Shown: positions 1-7,755 of the stretch, piece after piece
How positions within the stretch are numbered: position 1 is the first letter of the stretch
Layout of the letters: each line of letters starts with the position of its first letter
From: Paenibacillus aestuarii
GTDB taxonomy: Bacteria; Bacillota; Bacilli; Paenibacillales; NBRC-103111
NCBI RefSeq assembly: GCF_027789125.1
Contig: NZ_JAQFVF010000018.1
Location: 1 to 64,000, forward strand
Direction: 5' to 3'
Length of the DNA stretch: 64,000 bases
Program-made: the position numbers and the translations under genes
The notes under the pieces: generated by a model
Database searches by the model: none
What the model was told of the DNA's origin: nothing
The model's input: only the letters and a program-made list of their open reading frames with translations

Positions 1-351
1 CGGACTGCGTGAGTGTGAGCGGCGGCAGTTTGCGCTGTAGTCCGAAATATCCGGCTTACAGAGCACTTTTTGGCAAGTAGACTCGTTTTTGGGTGCTGTT
101 AGTGGGAAAAACCGGACTAGGGAGGTAGAAAAGGGGAATGTGGGTGCTGTAAGTGGGAAAAATCGGACTGCGTGAGTGTGAGCGGCGGCAGTTTGCGCTG
201 TAGTCCGAAATATCCGGCTTACAGAGCACTTTTTGGCAAGTAGACTCGTTTTTGGGTGAAATAAGTGGGGAAAACCGGACTAGGGAGGTAGAAAAGGGGA
301 ATGTGGGTGCTGTAAGTGGGAAAAACCGGACTGCGTGAGTGTAAGCGGCGG
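1..351. repeat. 163-bp tandem direct repeat, two full copies plus a partial third
   Basis: The unit beginning CGGACTGCGTGAGTG starts at 1, 164 and 327, so the period is 163 bp. The third copy breaks off at about 351, just before the helicase gene. Each unit also carries two diverged copies of a 29-bp sub-repeat (TGGGTGCTGT-N-AGTGGGAAAAA-N-CGGACT) at 90-118 and 141-169, and again at 253-281 and 304-332. The window edge truncates the array on the left, so the copy number is unknown. Minus-strand open frames across it encode repetitive peptides and are products of the repeat. Function is unknown; an intergenic repeat family is the simplest reading. Confidence 0.9.
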
Positions 352-494
352 TTATGGAAATCATAATCGACGAACTCCTGGGGCTGGGTGAGATTGGCAG
401 CCAGTGGCGCTGCAGCCATATTTTTTTGCTTTTGCTCCGCGATCGTGGGATAATAAGGTTTTGCTGCAATTTTGATTTGTTGGGGGCATTAAAA

Positions 495-2450
495 GTGGCA
501 CGCTATCCTTTTGCATATGACCGCGGACAGCCTTATATGGGGCAGGTGTCGGACTGGATCGCAGATATTTTCTATGAAGTTCTGCCGGAGGCTGGTTTCG
601 AAGTTCGCGATGAACAGATTTATATGGCGTTTCAGCTGGAGCGCGCTTTTGCGGAAAAGAAGACGATTTTCGCCGAAGCCGGTGTAGGCACAGGCAAAAC
701 GCTTGTGTATTTATTGTACGCCATTTGTTATGCACGATATATGAATAAACCGGCGATTATCGCCTGTGCCGATGAGTCATTGATCGAGCAGTTGGTAAAG
801 CCGGGCGGGGATATCGACAAGCTGTCGCGTCATTTGAATATGACGATTGATGCGCGGCTCGCGAAATCGCCAGATCAATACGTTTGCTTAGTGAAGCTGG
901 ACGAAGCGAGACTTGGCCATGATGATGTCGGGCTGTACCGAGATCTCCATGAAAGCTTGCCTGAGTTTGTACACACACGTGAAGCGCTGCAATCGTTTCA
1001 TGCCTATGGGGATCGCAAAGATTATCCGCATCTGAACGATGCCCAGTGGCAAAAGATCGGCTGGGACGCATTCCAGGACTGCTTTGTCTGCGATAGGCGC
1101 CATCGTTGCGGGCAGACGCTGTCACGGGATAATTACCGTCGGGCGACCGATCTGATTATTTGTTCGCATGATTTTTATATGGAGCATGTGTGGACATACG
1201 AAGGACGCAAACGCGAAGGTCAGCTGCCGCTGCTGCCCGAGCATTGCACGGTTGTTTTTGATGAAGGGCACCTGATGGAAGCGGCGGCACAAAAAGCTTT
1301 AACCTACAAGTTAAAGCATGTGGTGTTCGAAGAGCTGGTCACGCGATTGCTGAAAGGGGAAATCCGTGAAACGTTAGCGGTGCTGATCGACGAAGCGATT
1401 GATCAAAGTGAAATGATGTTTGATGTGCTGGAAAGCTGCTGCCAGCCGATTCCCGGTTCGGAGCGCAAGCAAATCATCATGAACGAGCGCCTGCTTCAGG
1501 AGATTCATCGTCTTTGCGAGATTTTGACGGCAATTGAAGAGGAGCTGGTGTTTGAAAGCGAGTTGTTCACGCTGAATGATTACCAACTACGCATCGTCGA
1601 AGAGCATCTGGAAATGATGCAAAAAGCGCTCGGACTTTTTCAGCACGATCAAGCCTTTATTTGCTGGGCAACGGACAGCATCACAGGGCTCAGCCTCGTC
1701 GTCATGCCGAGAACGGTGAAGGAAGTGCTCCGCGAGCGCGTATTTTCTGCCAACATGCCGATTGTGTTCTCTTCAGCTACGTTGTCAGTAGAAGGGTCGT
1801 TTGCGTATATGGCGGATAGTTTAGGGCTCGACGACTATTTGTCATTCTCCGTCAACTCGCCGTATGACTACAAAGAACGGATGGAAGTTATCGTCCCGGA
1901 ATGGACGGCAGGCGGTTCGTTTACGGAGAAAATGGATGCGGCCGAACAATTGCTGAAGCGTTCTGATGGCCGCGCCTTGATGCTGTTCCCGACGCGGGAA
2001 GAGCTCCAGCGGTTCAAACAGGAAATCGCCAATCGTCCCGGATGCGCCGGTTTCCGCTTTTTATTTGAAGGCGACCAAGAAATCAGCCATTTGATTGCTG
2101 CTTTTCAGGAAGACGAGCGCAGCGTGCTAGGGGCTGTCAGTTTATGGGAAGGGCTTGATGTGCCCGGTCCGTCGCTGTCGAATGTGATCGTCTGGGCGCT
2201 GCCTTTTCCGCCGCAAGATCCCGTCTTTATGGCAAAACGGCAAGCGTCGTCGTCACCTTTTGAAGAGGTCGACATTCCGTATATGCTGCTGCGCTTGAGA
2301 CAGGGCATGGGGCGTCTGATCCGCTCCCGCGAGGACAAGGGCATCATTGCCATTTTCAGTGAAGAACTGCACCGTGACCAGACGCTAAGAGAGCATGTGC
2401 TACGCGTGCTGCCTGAAGGTGTGGAGCTTAGCGCGGCGGTTGCTAAGTAA
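495..2450 (+). CDS. DinG/XPD-like ATP-dependent DNA helicase with iron-sulfur cluster motif
   Basis: Superfamily 2 helicase of the DinG/YoaA type, expected to unwind DNA 5' to 3' in repair. Walker A (EAGVGTGKT) lies at about residues 61-69 and the Walker B box reads DEGH at 256-259 instead of DEAH. Cysteines 131, 196, 199 and 205 are placed like the 4Fe-4S ligands of XPD/DinG. The C-terminal motifs include SLWEGLDVPG and a QGMGRLIRS arginine-finger motif. The frame is open from 354, but GTG at 495 has GGGGG eight bases upstream and begins the conserved YPFAYDR region, giving 651 residues. The last 8 bp overlap the convergent downstream gene. Unlike long DinG proteins it has no N-terminal exonuclease domain. 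Confidence 0.85.
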   Translation: MARYPFAYDRGQPYMGQVSDWIADIFYEVLPEAGFEVRDEQIYMAFQLERAFAEKKTIFAEAGVGTGKTLVYLLYAICYARYMNKPAIIACADESLIEQLVKPGGDIDKLSRHLNMTIDARLAKSPDQYVCLVKLDEARLGHDDVGLYRDLHESLPEFVHTREALQSFHAYGDRKDYPHLNDAQWQKIGWDAFQDCFVCDRRHRCGQTLSRDNYRRATDLIICSHDFYMEHVWTYEGRKREGQLPLLPEHCTVVFDEGHLMEAAAQKALTYKLKHVVFEELVTRLLKGEIRETLAVLIDEAIDQSEMMFDVLESCCQPIPGSERKQIIMNERLLQEIHRLCEILTAIEEELVFESELFTLNDYQLRIVEEHLEMMQKALGLFQHDQAFICWATDSITGLSLVVMPRTVKEVLRERVFSANMPIVFSSATLSVEGSFAYMADSLGLDDYLSFSVNSPYDYKERMEVIVPEWTAGGSFTEKMDAAEQLLKRSDGRALMLFPTREELQRFKQEIANRPGCAGFRFLFEGDQEISHLIAAFQEDERSVLGAVSLWEGLDVPGPSLSNVIVWALPFPPQDPVFMAKRQASSSPFEEVDIPYMLLRLRQGMGRLIRSREDKGIIAIFSEELHRDQTLREHVLRVLPEGVELSAAVAK

Positions 2451-4239
2451 ACCAAATATCGCGAAACCGGACCCAGCCGAGGGAGTCGAGAGAAATGCCG
2501 CGAATCGAAGGATGGAAGGCTGTTTTCAGATGCTTTTTGTATAGAAAAAGCAAGCTGTGCCGCTGAAGCAGCCCATCTTCGATGCTGGCCAACAGCTCGA
2601 GACGCTGCGCCGGGTCAGGCTCCGTCACAAGACGCTGCAGCGCCGTCTCCAACTGCTCGCGTACCTGGGGAATCGCATGCTCCTGCATGCTTTTGTACAG
2701 ATCCACAAGCCGCAATTCCCGGTGCTCGTCCAGCACGACGGCAAAAAGCAGCAGATCCGCTTTCAAGCGCGCTTCCCCTTTGAAATCTTCGGCGGACAGC
2801 AGCTCAATGTCCAACTGAATCCCCGCTTGCGTACATAGCTGCTGGATCAAGATAGCATCGGATTCATACTGTGGAATCGTCGCCAAAGTGAATAATTCGC
2901 CTTGATAGCCGGCTGCACGCAGGTGGTCTACAACTGTATCGAAGCTCCATGACAACATGTCATGTGAGCTTTTTTGCTGTAAAAAGCTATTGCCCGCATC
3001 TAGGCAATCAGCAGGCAGCAGGCTGCTTAATGGCCTGCGGTCCAGAGCGAGCTGCAGCGCGTGTCGCATCGGTGCTTGCGTGAAGAGCCCCGCTTTATGC
3101 TCGTTTACGGTAATGAACTTGGCCGTCATCCCGGATTGGCGGGCTTGCTTCCACTGCTGGACGGTCATATCGGAGACGCGGACGTGATGCATTTCCTGCA
3201 GCGGCTTGCTGCCCGGACCGATTGCTAGTTCCTGCTCCTCGCGGCGTTCACCGTCCGGAACCGTCCACACCTCTACACGGTCCAGAAAGCCCCGACCTTG
3301 AAAATATGACGGAAACGCATCTAGCTGCCAAATGCCATGCTCATGCCCTATGAGTCGGAATGGCCCGGTTCCGACTGGTGAGACGCCCATCAAGCCGCCC
3401 TCGGCGGCCTCACAAATATCTTGCGGAACAATCGAGGCGCGACTGGTCGTCAAAAAGCCCAAAAACAGCTCGTTCCGTTCGCGCAGCCGGATCCGGATCG
3501 TCGTATCGTCCGGCGTCTCCATCGCGGCGATATTGGTATAAGCCCAGCTGAATAGACCGCGGGGTGCCAGTTTTTGCAGCCTTTCCAGCGAGAACTTGAC
3601 ATCGGATGACAGCATTTCCCGTCCATGATGAAACTGGACTCCTTTGCGCAAATAAAACGTCCATAATGTCCGCGAATCGTCGGTATCCCAGCCAAGCGCA
3701 AGGTGGGGGAGAATGAGCTGGCCCCTAGCATCCATGCGCACCAAACCATCAAACAATTGATTCACGAGGTGCGATTCACCGGAATAATGCATCGATGCGG
3801 GATCCAGCGAATGGATGGATTGCGCTAGCGGAAAGCGTAAAATATCCGTCCGCCGCTGCCCTTGCACTTCCGAACGAAAGCCGAATTGCCCCGACAGCCA
3901 ATCCTGAAACTGCTCGCGCAAGGTGAGGGAGGCTTCGTAGGTTTGAAGCAGTTCGAGCGCTGAACGCAAATTTTGCTTATGAACCATTTCCTGCGCTTCC
4001 AGCATGAGAATATGTTCCTGCCGTGCTGTGAACAGCAGGGTCGAGCGATTGCCGCGGCCTTTCTTCGGCACCCAAGACAGCCAGCCTTCCTGCTGCATGC
4101 GCTTTAGAAGCAGCACCATGTTGCGGTGCGTGCAATCGAGCAATTGGGAAAGCTCATCCAGCGTCGTTTCCAGCGGCACGTCTTCCGTAAGCTGTGGAAA
4201 ACAGCGGCGCAAGGCCAAATAGTGCTTGCGGATTTTCAT
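2443..4239 (-). CDS. SgrR-type transcriptional regulator with solute-binding domain
   Basis: 598-residue cytoplasmic protein. An N-terminal winged helix (about 1-110, SgrR_N type) is followed by a family 5 solute-binding domain of the oligopeptide/nickel type, including the RFPLAQSIHSLDP region and the conserved block DVKFSLERL. No signal peptide is present, so the binding domain probably senses a ligand rather than feeding a transporter. E. coli SgrR, the family prototype, responds to sugar-phosphate stress; the ligand here is unknown. The gene is convergent with the helicase and divergent from the DUF4173 gene, which is a candidate target. The start at 4239 coincides with the conserved N-terminal MKIRKHYLAL. 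Confidence 0.8.
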   Translation of the reverse strand: MKIRKHYLALRRCFPQLTEDVPLETTLDELSQLLDCTHRNMVLLLKRMQQEGWLSWVPKKGRGNRSTLLFTARQEHILMLEAQEMVHKQNLRSALELLQTYEASLTLREQFQDWLSGQFGFRSEVQGQRRTDILRFPLAQSIHSLDPASMHYSGESHLVNQLFDGLVRMDARGQLILPHLALGWDTDDSRTLWTFYLRKGVQFHHGREMLSSDVKFSLERLQKLAPRGLFSWAYTNIAAMETPDDTTIRIRLRERNELFLGFLTTSRASIVPQDICEAAEGGLMGVSPVGTGPFRLIGHEHGIWQLDAFPSYFQGRGFLDRVEVWTVPDGERREEQELAIGPGSKPLQEMHHVRVSDMTVQQWKQARQSGMTAKFITVNEHKAGLFTQAPMRHALQLALDRRPLSSLLPADCLDAGNSFLQQKSSHDMLSWSFDTVVDHLRAAGYQGELFTLATIPQYESDAILIQQLCTQAGIQLDIELLSAEDFKGEARLKADLLLFAVVLDEHRELRLVDLYKSMQEHAIPQVREQLETALQRLVTEPDPAQRLELLASIEDGLLQRHSLLFLYKKHLKTAFHPSIRGISLDSLGWVRFRDIWFT

Positions 4240-4380
4240 AATCGTTTCCTGCTCCTATATCGATAAAATATGAAATTTCCAATTTGAAACTTACTCTTTT
4301 TGTTCTTGTTTTTCAGGTTACAATAAAAGGCAGGAAATCACAAATTTATCGAATGATATGCAAAAAGGAGTGACTATGGA
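4240..4380. promoter_or_regulatory. Divergent intergenic region with distant inverted repeat
   Basis: The 141-bp AT-rich spacer separates the SgrR-type regulator (minus) from the membrane protein (plus). TCGATAAA at 4260-4267 and TTTATCGA at 4345-4352 are an exact inverted pair about 85 bp apart, close to the two start codons. A possible -10 (TACAAT) lies at 4319-4324 for the plus strand. AAGGAG at 4365-4370 is the ribosome binding site of the plus-strand gene. An SgrR operator is possible but unproven. Confidence 0.35.
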
Positions 4381-5886
4381 ATGAGGGATCCTGCACCCTG
4401 GCAGAAAAGGTACAGCTTCATGCTGCTTTTCGCCGTATTGTTCGGGCTGGTCATGCAGTATTTGTTCATCGGTCATGTTGCGGGCATTTCGATGCTCATT
4501 GCGGTTGGCGCTTTTTATGGGTTATTTTTTTATGCGGTGAAGGGAAGATTTGGCGGATTTGATCTTTGGAGGGGCCAAACGAGGGCGGGATGGCTGCTGC
4601 TGGCTCCTGTCGTACTGCTGGCGGCCGCTTACGCTTTGTTTGCCAATACAACGTTCTACATCTTGAATGCCTTGGCGCTGCCGCTTTGTATCTTGATGCA
4701 GACGATTATTTTATCACGCAATGGGAAGCACCCTTGGTATCGAGCAACTTTTCTGGCCGATCTAGTGCAGCATAGCTTGATTCAGCCGTTTGCTCATCTG
4801 CCAGCCCCATTCGGGATTATTCGAAGTTGGTTTCCAACAATTGGGAATGATTCCAATCCAGCCTGGAAAAAAGCGAATAAAGTAATCGCCGGTTTGTTGA
4901 TTGCTTCACCGATTTTACTTATCGTGATCGTTTTGCTTTCCTCAGCCGATCGGATTTTCGCCTCCTGGCTTTCCCATATTGGGTCCTGGTTTGGTCATAT
5001 TTCCATCTCAGACGGGACTGTTCGCTTGGGAGCTGCAGCGGTCGTTGCCTTGTATACATTTTGTTACTTGTGCGGGCTATTATTTGTCAAAACTGTTTCA
5101 TCCAAAACCGCCGAGCCCCCCGCATGGGACACACTGCCGGCAGCGCCTCCACAGCCGTGGAAGCTTGATCCGGTAACCGCCAGCACGGTGCTCGTTGTCA
5201 TCAATTTCGTCTATATCTTATTCGTCTCGATTCAATTTTCCTACCTATTCGGAGCGGCTAACGGACTGCTGCCAGCGGGAGTGGCTTATGCCGAGTATGC
5301 TCGCAAAGGTTTTGCCGAGTTGGTCGTTGTAGCTATACTCAATATTTGGCTGCTGCTTTTGAGCCTCCATCGCGTGCAAGAAGCTGGCCGGACGGGGACG
5401 TACATACTGAAGTCGCTGTTATCGCTGCTGGTTGGCTGCACCATTGTAATGCTGATCTCTGCTTATAGCCGGCTATCTTTATATGAACAAGCGTACGGGT
5501 TCACACAATTGAGACTCATGGTACATGGGTTTATGATCTTCCTTGGTGTCATGTTCGTTATTGCCATGGCGCGCATCTGGATGAAGCGGATCAACTTGTC
5601 CAAAGCATACATCGGCCTCGGCATCCTCGCGTATGTGCTGTTGAACTATGCGAACTTGGACGCGCGAATCGCCATGAACAATATGAGCCGTTTTGAACAG
5701 ACGGGGATGATAGATTTTGCCTATTTAAGCAGCTTATCGACGGATGCCGTCCCGGCTTTGGTGAAATTTAAGGAACGACATCCTGACCTGAAGGAGTTGC
5801 AGTTGACGATTAACCGTATCAAAAGCAGGTCGCATGATACTTCGTGGCAAGCATGGAATTTGTCCGAATATCGGGCCAGGCACTGA
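4381..5886 (+). CDS. DUF4173/DUF4153 family polytopic membrane protein
   Basis: 501-residue integral membrane protein with roughly 12 hydrophobic segments from residue 13 to about 440, followed by a soluble tail of about 80 residues. The sequence pattern (early LLLAPVVLLAAAYALF helix, long loop with SRNGKHPWYR, NLDARIAMNN near the end) fits the DUF4173 family. The function of that family is not established; members often sit beside regulators. AAGGAG is ten bases upstream of ATG 4381. An ATG at 4376 is followed at once by a stop in its own frame. The gene is divergent from the SgrR-type regulator and ends in a strong terminator. Confidence 0.75.
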   Translation: MRDPAPWQKRYSFMLLFAVLFGLVMQYLFIGHVAGISMLIAVGAFYGLFFYAVKGRFGGFDLWRGQTRAGWLLLAPVVLLAAAYALFANTTFYILNALALPLCILMQTIILSRNGKHPWYRATFLADLVQHSLIQPFAHLPAPFGIIRSWFPTIGNDSNPAWKKANKVIAGLLIASPILLIVIVLLSSADRIFASWLSHIGSWFGHISISDGTVRLGAAAVVALYTFCYLCGLLFVKTVSSKTAEPPAWDTLPAAPPQPWKLDPVTASTVLVVINFVYILFVSIQFSYLFGAANGLLPAGVAYAEYARKGFAELVVVAILNIWLLLLSLHRVQEAGRTGTYILKSLLSLLVGCTIVMLISAYSRLSLYEQAYGFTQLRLMVHGFMIFLGVMFVIAMARIWMKRINLSKAYIGLGILAYVLLNYANLDARIAMNNMSRFEQTGMIDFAYLSSLSTDAVPALVKFKERHPDLKELQLTINRIKSRSHDTSWQAWNLSEYRARH

Positions 5887-5897
5887 GTATGGCAGTA

Positions 5898-5940
5898 AAA
5901 AACCGGTTTGAGGCGGGATGCCTCAGCCCGGTTTTTGTTT
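5898..5940. terminator. Bidirectional rho-independent terminator
   Basis: Long hairpin AAAAACCGG (5898-5906) / CCGGTTTTT with an inner GAGGC/GCCTC stem. It is followed by T-rich sequence on the plus strand. The minus strand also reads CCGGTTTTTT, so it could end a minus-strand transcript arriving from 6100. Confidence 0.85.
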
Positions 5941-6097
5941 ACTTTATTTTGTATTTACTTACGAAGTCCTCTTTAAATTTGTCGTTCTTATCTTTTTCAT
6001 CCACATTATCTTTCTCATGAGGGTCGGAATTGTCAATGTTGTATGTTCCTTGATTCGTTCCTGATATTCCAACCTCACTTCCCCTCTTTTCCCCGGT
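5939..6097 (-). CDS. Possible small acidic protein, start unclear
   Basis: An open frame of 52 codons before TAA (5939-5941) encodes a hydrophilic, charged peptide containing GISGTNQGTYNIDNSD and HEKDNVDEKDKNDKF, ending SKYKIK. Two observations favour a gene: the composition is protein-like and there is a terminator with a T-run on this strand directly behind it. Against it, no in-frame ATG, GTG or TTG precedes the compact region, and an in-frame TAG lies at 6098-6100. The best Shine-Dalgarno (AGAGGGG) leads into GTG/TTG codons of the neighbouring frame. It may be a frameshifted remnant, or the start may be non-canonical. Confidence 0.35.
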   Translation of the reverse strand, partial: TGEKRGSEVGISGTNQGTYNIDNSDPHEKDNVDEKDKNDKFKEDFVSKYKIK

Positions 6098-6118
6098 CTA
6101 AAGAATTCTCCAAAAATA

Positions 6119-6127
6119 TGCTATAAT
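6119..6127 (+). promoter_or_regulatory. Extended -10 promoter of the glutamate racemase gene
   Basis: TGCTATAAT (6119-6127) is an extended -10 element, with TATAAT at 6122-6127, about 34 bases before the racemase ATG. No convincing -35 is seen, which is common for extended -10 promoters. Confidence 0.55.
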
Positions 6128-6160
6128 TTCATATGAATCTTAAATGACAAGGTGAATGTG

Positions 6161-6943
6161 ATGAAAATAGCTATTTTTGACTCCGGGCTTGGGGGCATAA
6201 CGGTCCTGTCCGAAGCGATCCAGAAGTTGCCCAAAGAGGACTTTGTGTATTTCGCAGATACGCTGCATGTGCCATATGGCACGAAGTCGAAAGATGAAGT
6301 GAAAGCATTCGTCCGTCAATCCGTGGAAACGATTATTCTACAAGATGTCAAAGCACTCGTGATCGCCTGTAATACAGCGACTAGTATTGCTGTCAACGAT
6401 TTGCGAAGTACATATGAGATTCCGATCATCGGGATGGAGCCTGCCGTCAAGCCGGCCGTTGAAATGAACCGTTCGACTGGGAAACGCGTGCTCGTGTTTG
6501 CAACGCCGTTAACGCTGTCGCAATCTAAGTATTCCGAGCTCATTTCGCGGGTTGATGACCACCATATCGTCGATTCCTTGCCGCTGCCGGAATTGGTTCA
6601 ATATTGCGAGCAGCTTATATTTGACCACGCGACGATCGAGGCTTATTTTCAGGCGAAGCTGGCCGATTTTGACCTCAGCCGTTATGGCACCGTTGTTTTG
6701 GGCTGCACGCATTACCCTTTTTACCGGCAAATTCTGAAGGAGCTGCTCCCAGACCACATTCAAATCGTCGATGGCGGTGAAGGTACGGTGAAGAGGCTGC
6801 AGCAAATTCTGCAGGAGCGCAATCTGCTGAACCAGCACGGGCGTGCAGATATCACAATGATGTGTTCCAGCCAAGATCCGGCATATGTGCACAAAATGGA
6901 TAAAGCTCTGCAATTTATGCTTAAAGGGAGAATCACTTCATGA
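6161..6943 (+). CDS. murI: Glutamate racemase
   Basis: Interconverts L- and D-glutamate to supply D-Glu for peptidoglycan. The N-terminus IAIFDSGLGGITVL carries the first catalytic block. CNTATS (first catalytic cysteine) lies near residue 74 and GCTHYPF (second catalytic cysteine) near residue 185. The length of 260 residues is normal for the family. In-frame GTG codons at 6152 and 6158 precede ATG 6161; the AAGGTG at 6149-6154 is spaced best for 6161. The stop overlaps the next start by 4 bp (ATGA), so translation is probably coupled. In Bacillus this gene is called racE. Confidence 0.93.
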   Translation: MKIAIFDSGLGGITVLSEAIQKLPKEDFVYFADTLHVPYGTKSKDEVKAFVRQSVETIILQDVKALVIACNTATSIAVNDLRSTYEIPIIGMEPAVKPAVEMNRSTGKRVLVFATPLTLSQSKYSELISRVDDHHIVDSLPLPELVQYCEQLIFDHATIEAYFQAKLADFDLSRYGTVVLGCTHYPFYRQILKELLPDHIQIVDGGEGTVKRLQQILQERNLLNQHGRADITMMCSSQDPAYVHKMDKALQFMLKGRITS

Positions 6944-7332
6944 AGTTTAGAGCTGTATCCGCTGAGACGAAAATGAATTACTTGATGTGGAGTATTCGCA
7001 AAGAGATCACGAGAGAGAACAAGTATCTGCAATCACTAGATTATGATCCTGAGCCGATCATGGCTGTCGTGAAGCGTTACATCGACAAGTGGGACCCGGC
7101 GCATTTGCTGGCAATCGATGCGCCTGAGGACGAGTACGATGGGGAAGTGCGCACGATTACGATTTTTATTACGCAACATGTGGAAGATCTCTCCGTCGAG
7201 GCGCTAAGCCAAAAGATACTCGAAATTTGCAGCGAAGCGTTTGAAGAGGATTTTCTTTCCGAGCATGCCGCCAGAGAAGCCGCGTCCGGAATTATCGAGT
7301 CGTTAAGAGCAAGCCATTGGTTAAAAGGATAG
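6940..7332 (+). CDS. DUF1871-like small protein
   Basis: 130-residue soluble protein translationally coupled to glutamate racemase. The central stretch VVKRYIDKWDPAHLL, followed by an acidic loop and TITIFI, resembles the KEWDPF...Y motif of the DUF1871 (YugE-like) family, whose role is unknown. There is no signal peptide or membrane segment. The tail is helical and alanine/glutamate-rich. The family call rests on a short motif and is tentative; the reading frame itself is well supported by the overlap and the following terminator. Confidence 0.65.
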   Translation: MKFRAVSAETKMNYLMWSIRKEITRENKYLQSLDYDPEPIMAVVKRYIDKWDPAHLLAIDAPEDEYDGEVRTITIFITQHVEDLSVEALSQKILEICSEAFEEDFLSEHAAREAASGIIESLRASHWLKG

Positions 7333-7342
7333 CGAATAAAAG

Positions 7343-7366
7343 ACACCTTAAAGGTGTTTTTTGTTT
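7343..7366 (+). terminator. Rho-independent terminator
   Basis: ACACCTT (7343-7349) and AAGGTGT (7351-7357) form a stem followed by TTTTTTGTTTT. It ends the racemase operon. Confidence 0.85.
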
Positions 7367-7562
7367 TACTGGACGAAATACGTGGAACAGGCGCGACTGT
7401 TGGTCAAGAAAAAAACATCGGTTCGGCTGTTCTCACAAGAATAGTGGATCGCGCCGGACGCATAGTAGTTGGGAACGGCCTTTATTCCGATAGATGGTTG
7501 GGACCATGTGCGAGCGAGTCTCTAATAAGCCAGCAAGCTCTTGAGCTTGTTGGTTTCTTTCA
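7367..7562 (+). other. Unexplained gene-free segment ending in a terminator-like hairpin
   Basis: The stretch from 7333 to 7755 has no convincing protein gene; frames here lack Shine-Dalgarno sites and family features. Between the racemase operon terminator and about 7562 the sequence ends in a second hairpin (CCAGCAAGCTC 7530-7540 / GAGCTTGTTGG 7543-7553) with TTTCTTT. This would fit a short untranslated RNA or a gene remnant. A UGGGACC string flanked by ATGGT/ACCAT at about 7492-7505 recalls a T-box antiterminator core but lacks the rest of the motif. From 7563 to 7650 nothing is recognised. Confidence 0.3.
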
Positions 7563-7652
7563 TTTTACGTTTATCTTGACATAGGTAGAGATCACTTCTA
7601 GGTAATTTGGGTCGTTTGTAATGTAAAAGAAGATAATGAGCCGTTAACGGAC

Positions 7653-7740
7653 TCACAAAATATTTACTGGTCTGCCCAAAAATAATCCATTCAACCCTGA
7701 TCCCGCGAGGCCCTATAATCATAAATGTAAACGGATACAA
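7653..7740 (+). promoter_or_regulatory. Promoter of the ABC importer with shared activator element and cre box
   Basis: TCACAAAATATTTAC (7653-7667), CCATTC (7687-7692), AGGCC (7708-7712) and TATAAT (7714-7719) recur at almost the same spacing before the catabolic operon at 15951-16016. Overlapping the likely transcription start, 7725-7740 fits the CcpA cre consensus WTGNNARCGNWWWCAW at every position. Inference: activation by the neighbouring YesN-type regulator through the upstream element and CcpA repression at the start site. Confidence 0.7.
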
Positions 7741-7755
7741 TTGAGGAGGGCCCAC

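Noticed and set aside
354-494. N-terminal extension of the helicase frame up to ATG 354
   Set aside because: These 47 codons run out of the repeat array, have no family similarity and no ribosome site; GTG 495 fits better.
56-735. Minus-strand frames with repeated FPTYSTHIPLFYLPSP-like peptides
   Set aside because: They arise from the 163-bp DNA repeat and from the opposite strand of the helicase gene; no ribosome site and no independent protein features.
7492-7505. T-box-like UGGGACC core
   Set aside because: The flanks differ from the AGGGUGGNACCGCG consensus, no specifier stem was seen, and the next gene is a sugar-binding protein with its own promoter, so a T-box makes no sense here.
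7354-7584. 76-codon plus-strand frame after the racemase operon
   Set aside because: Starts inside a terminator, has no ribosome site and no recognisable features.
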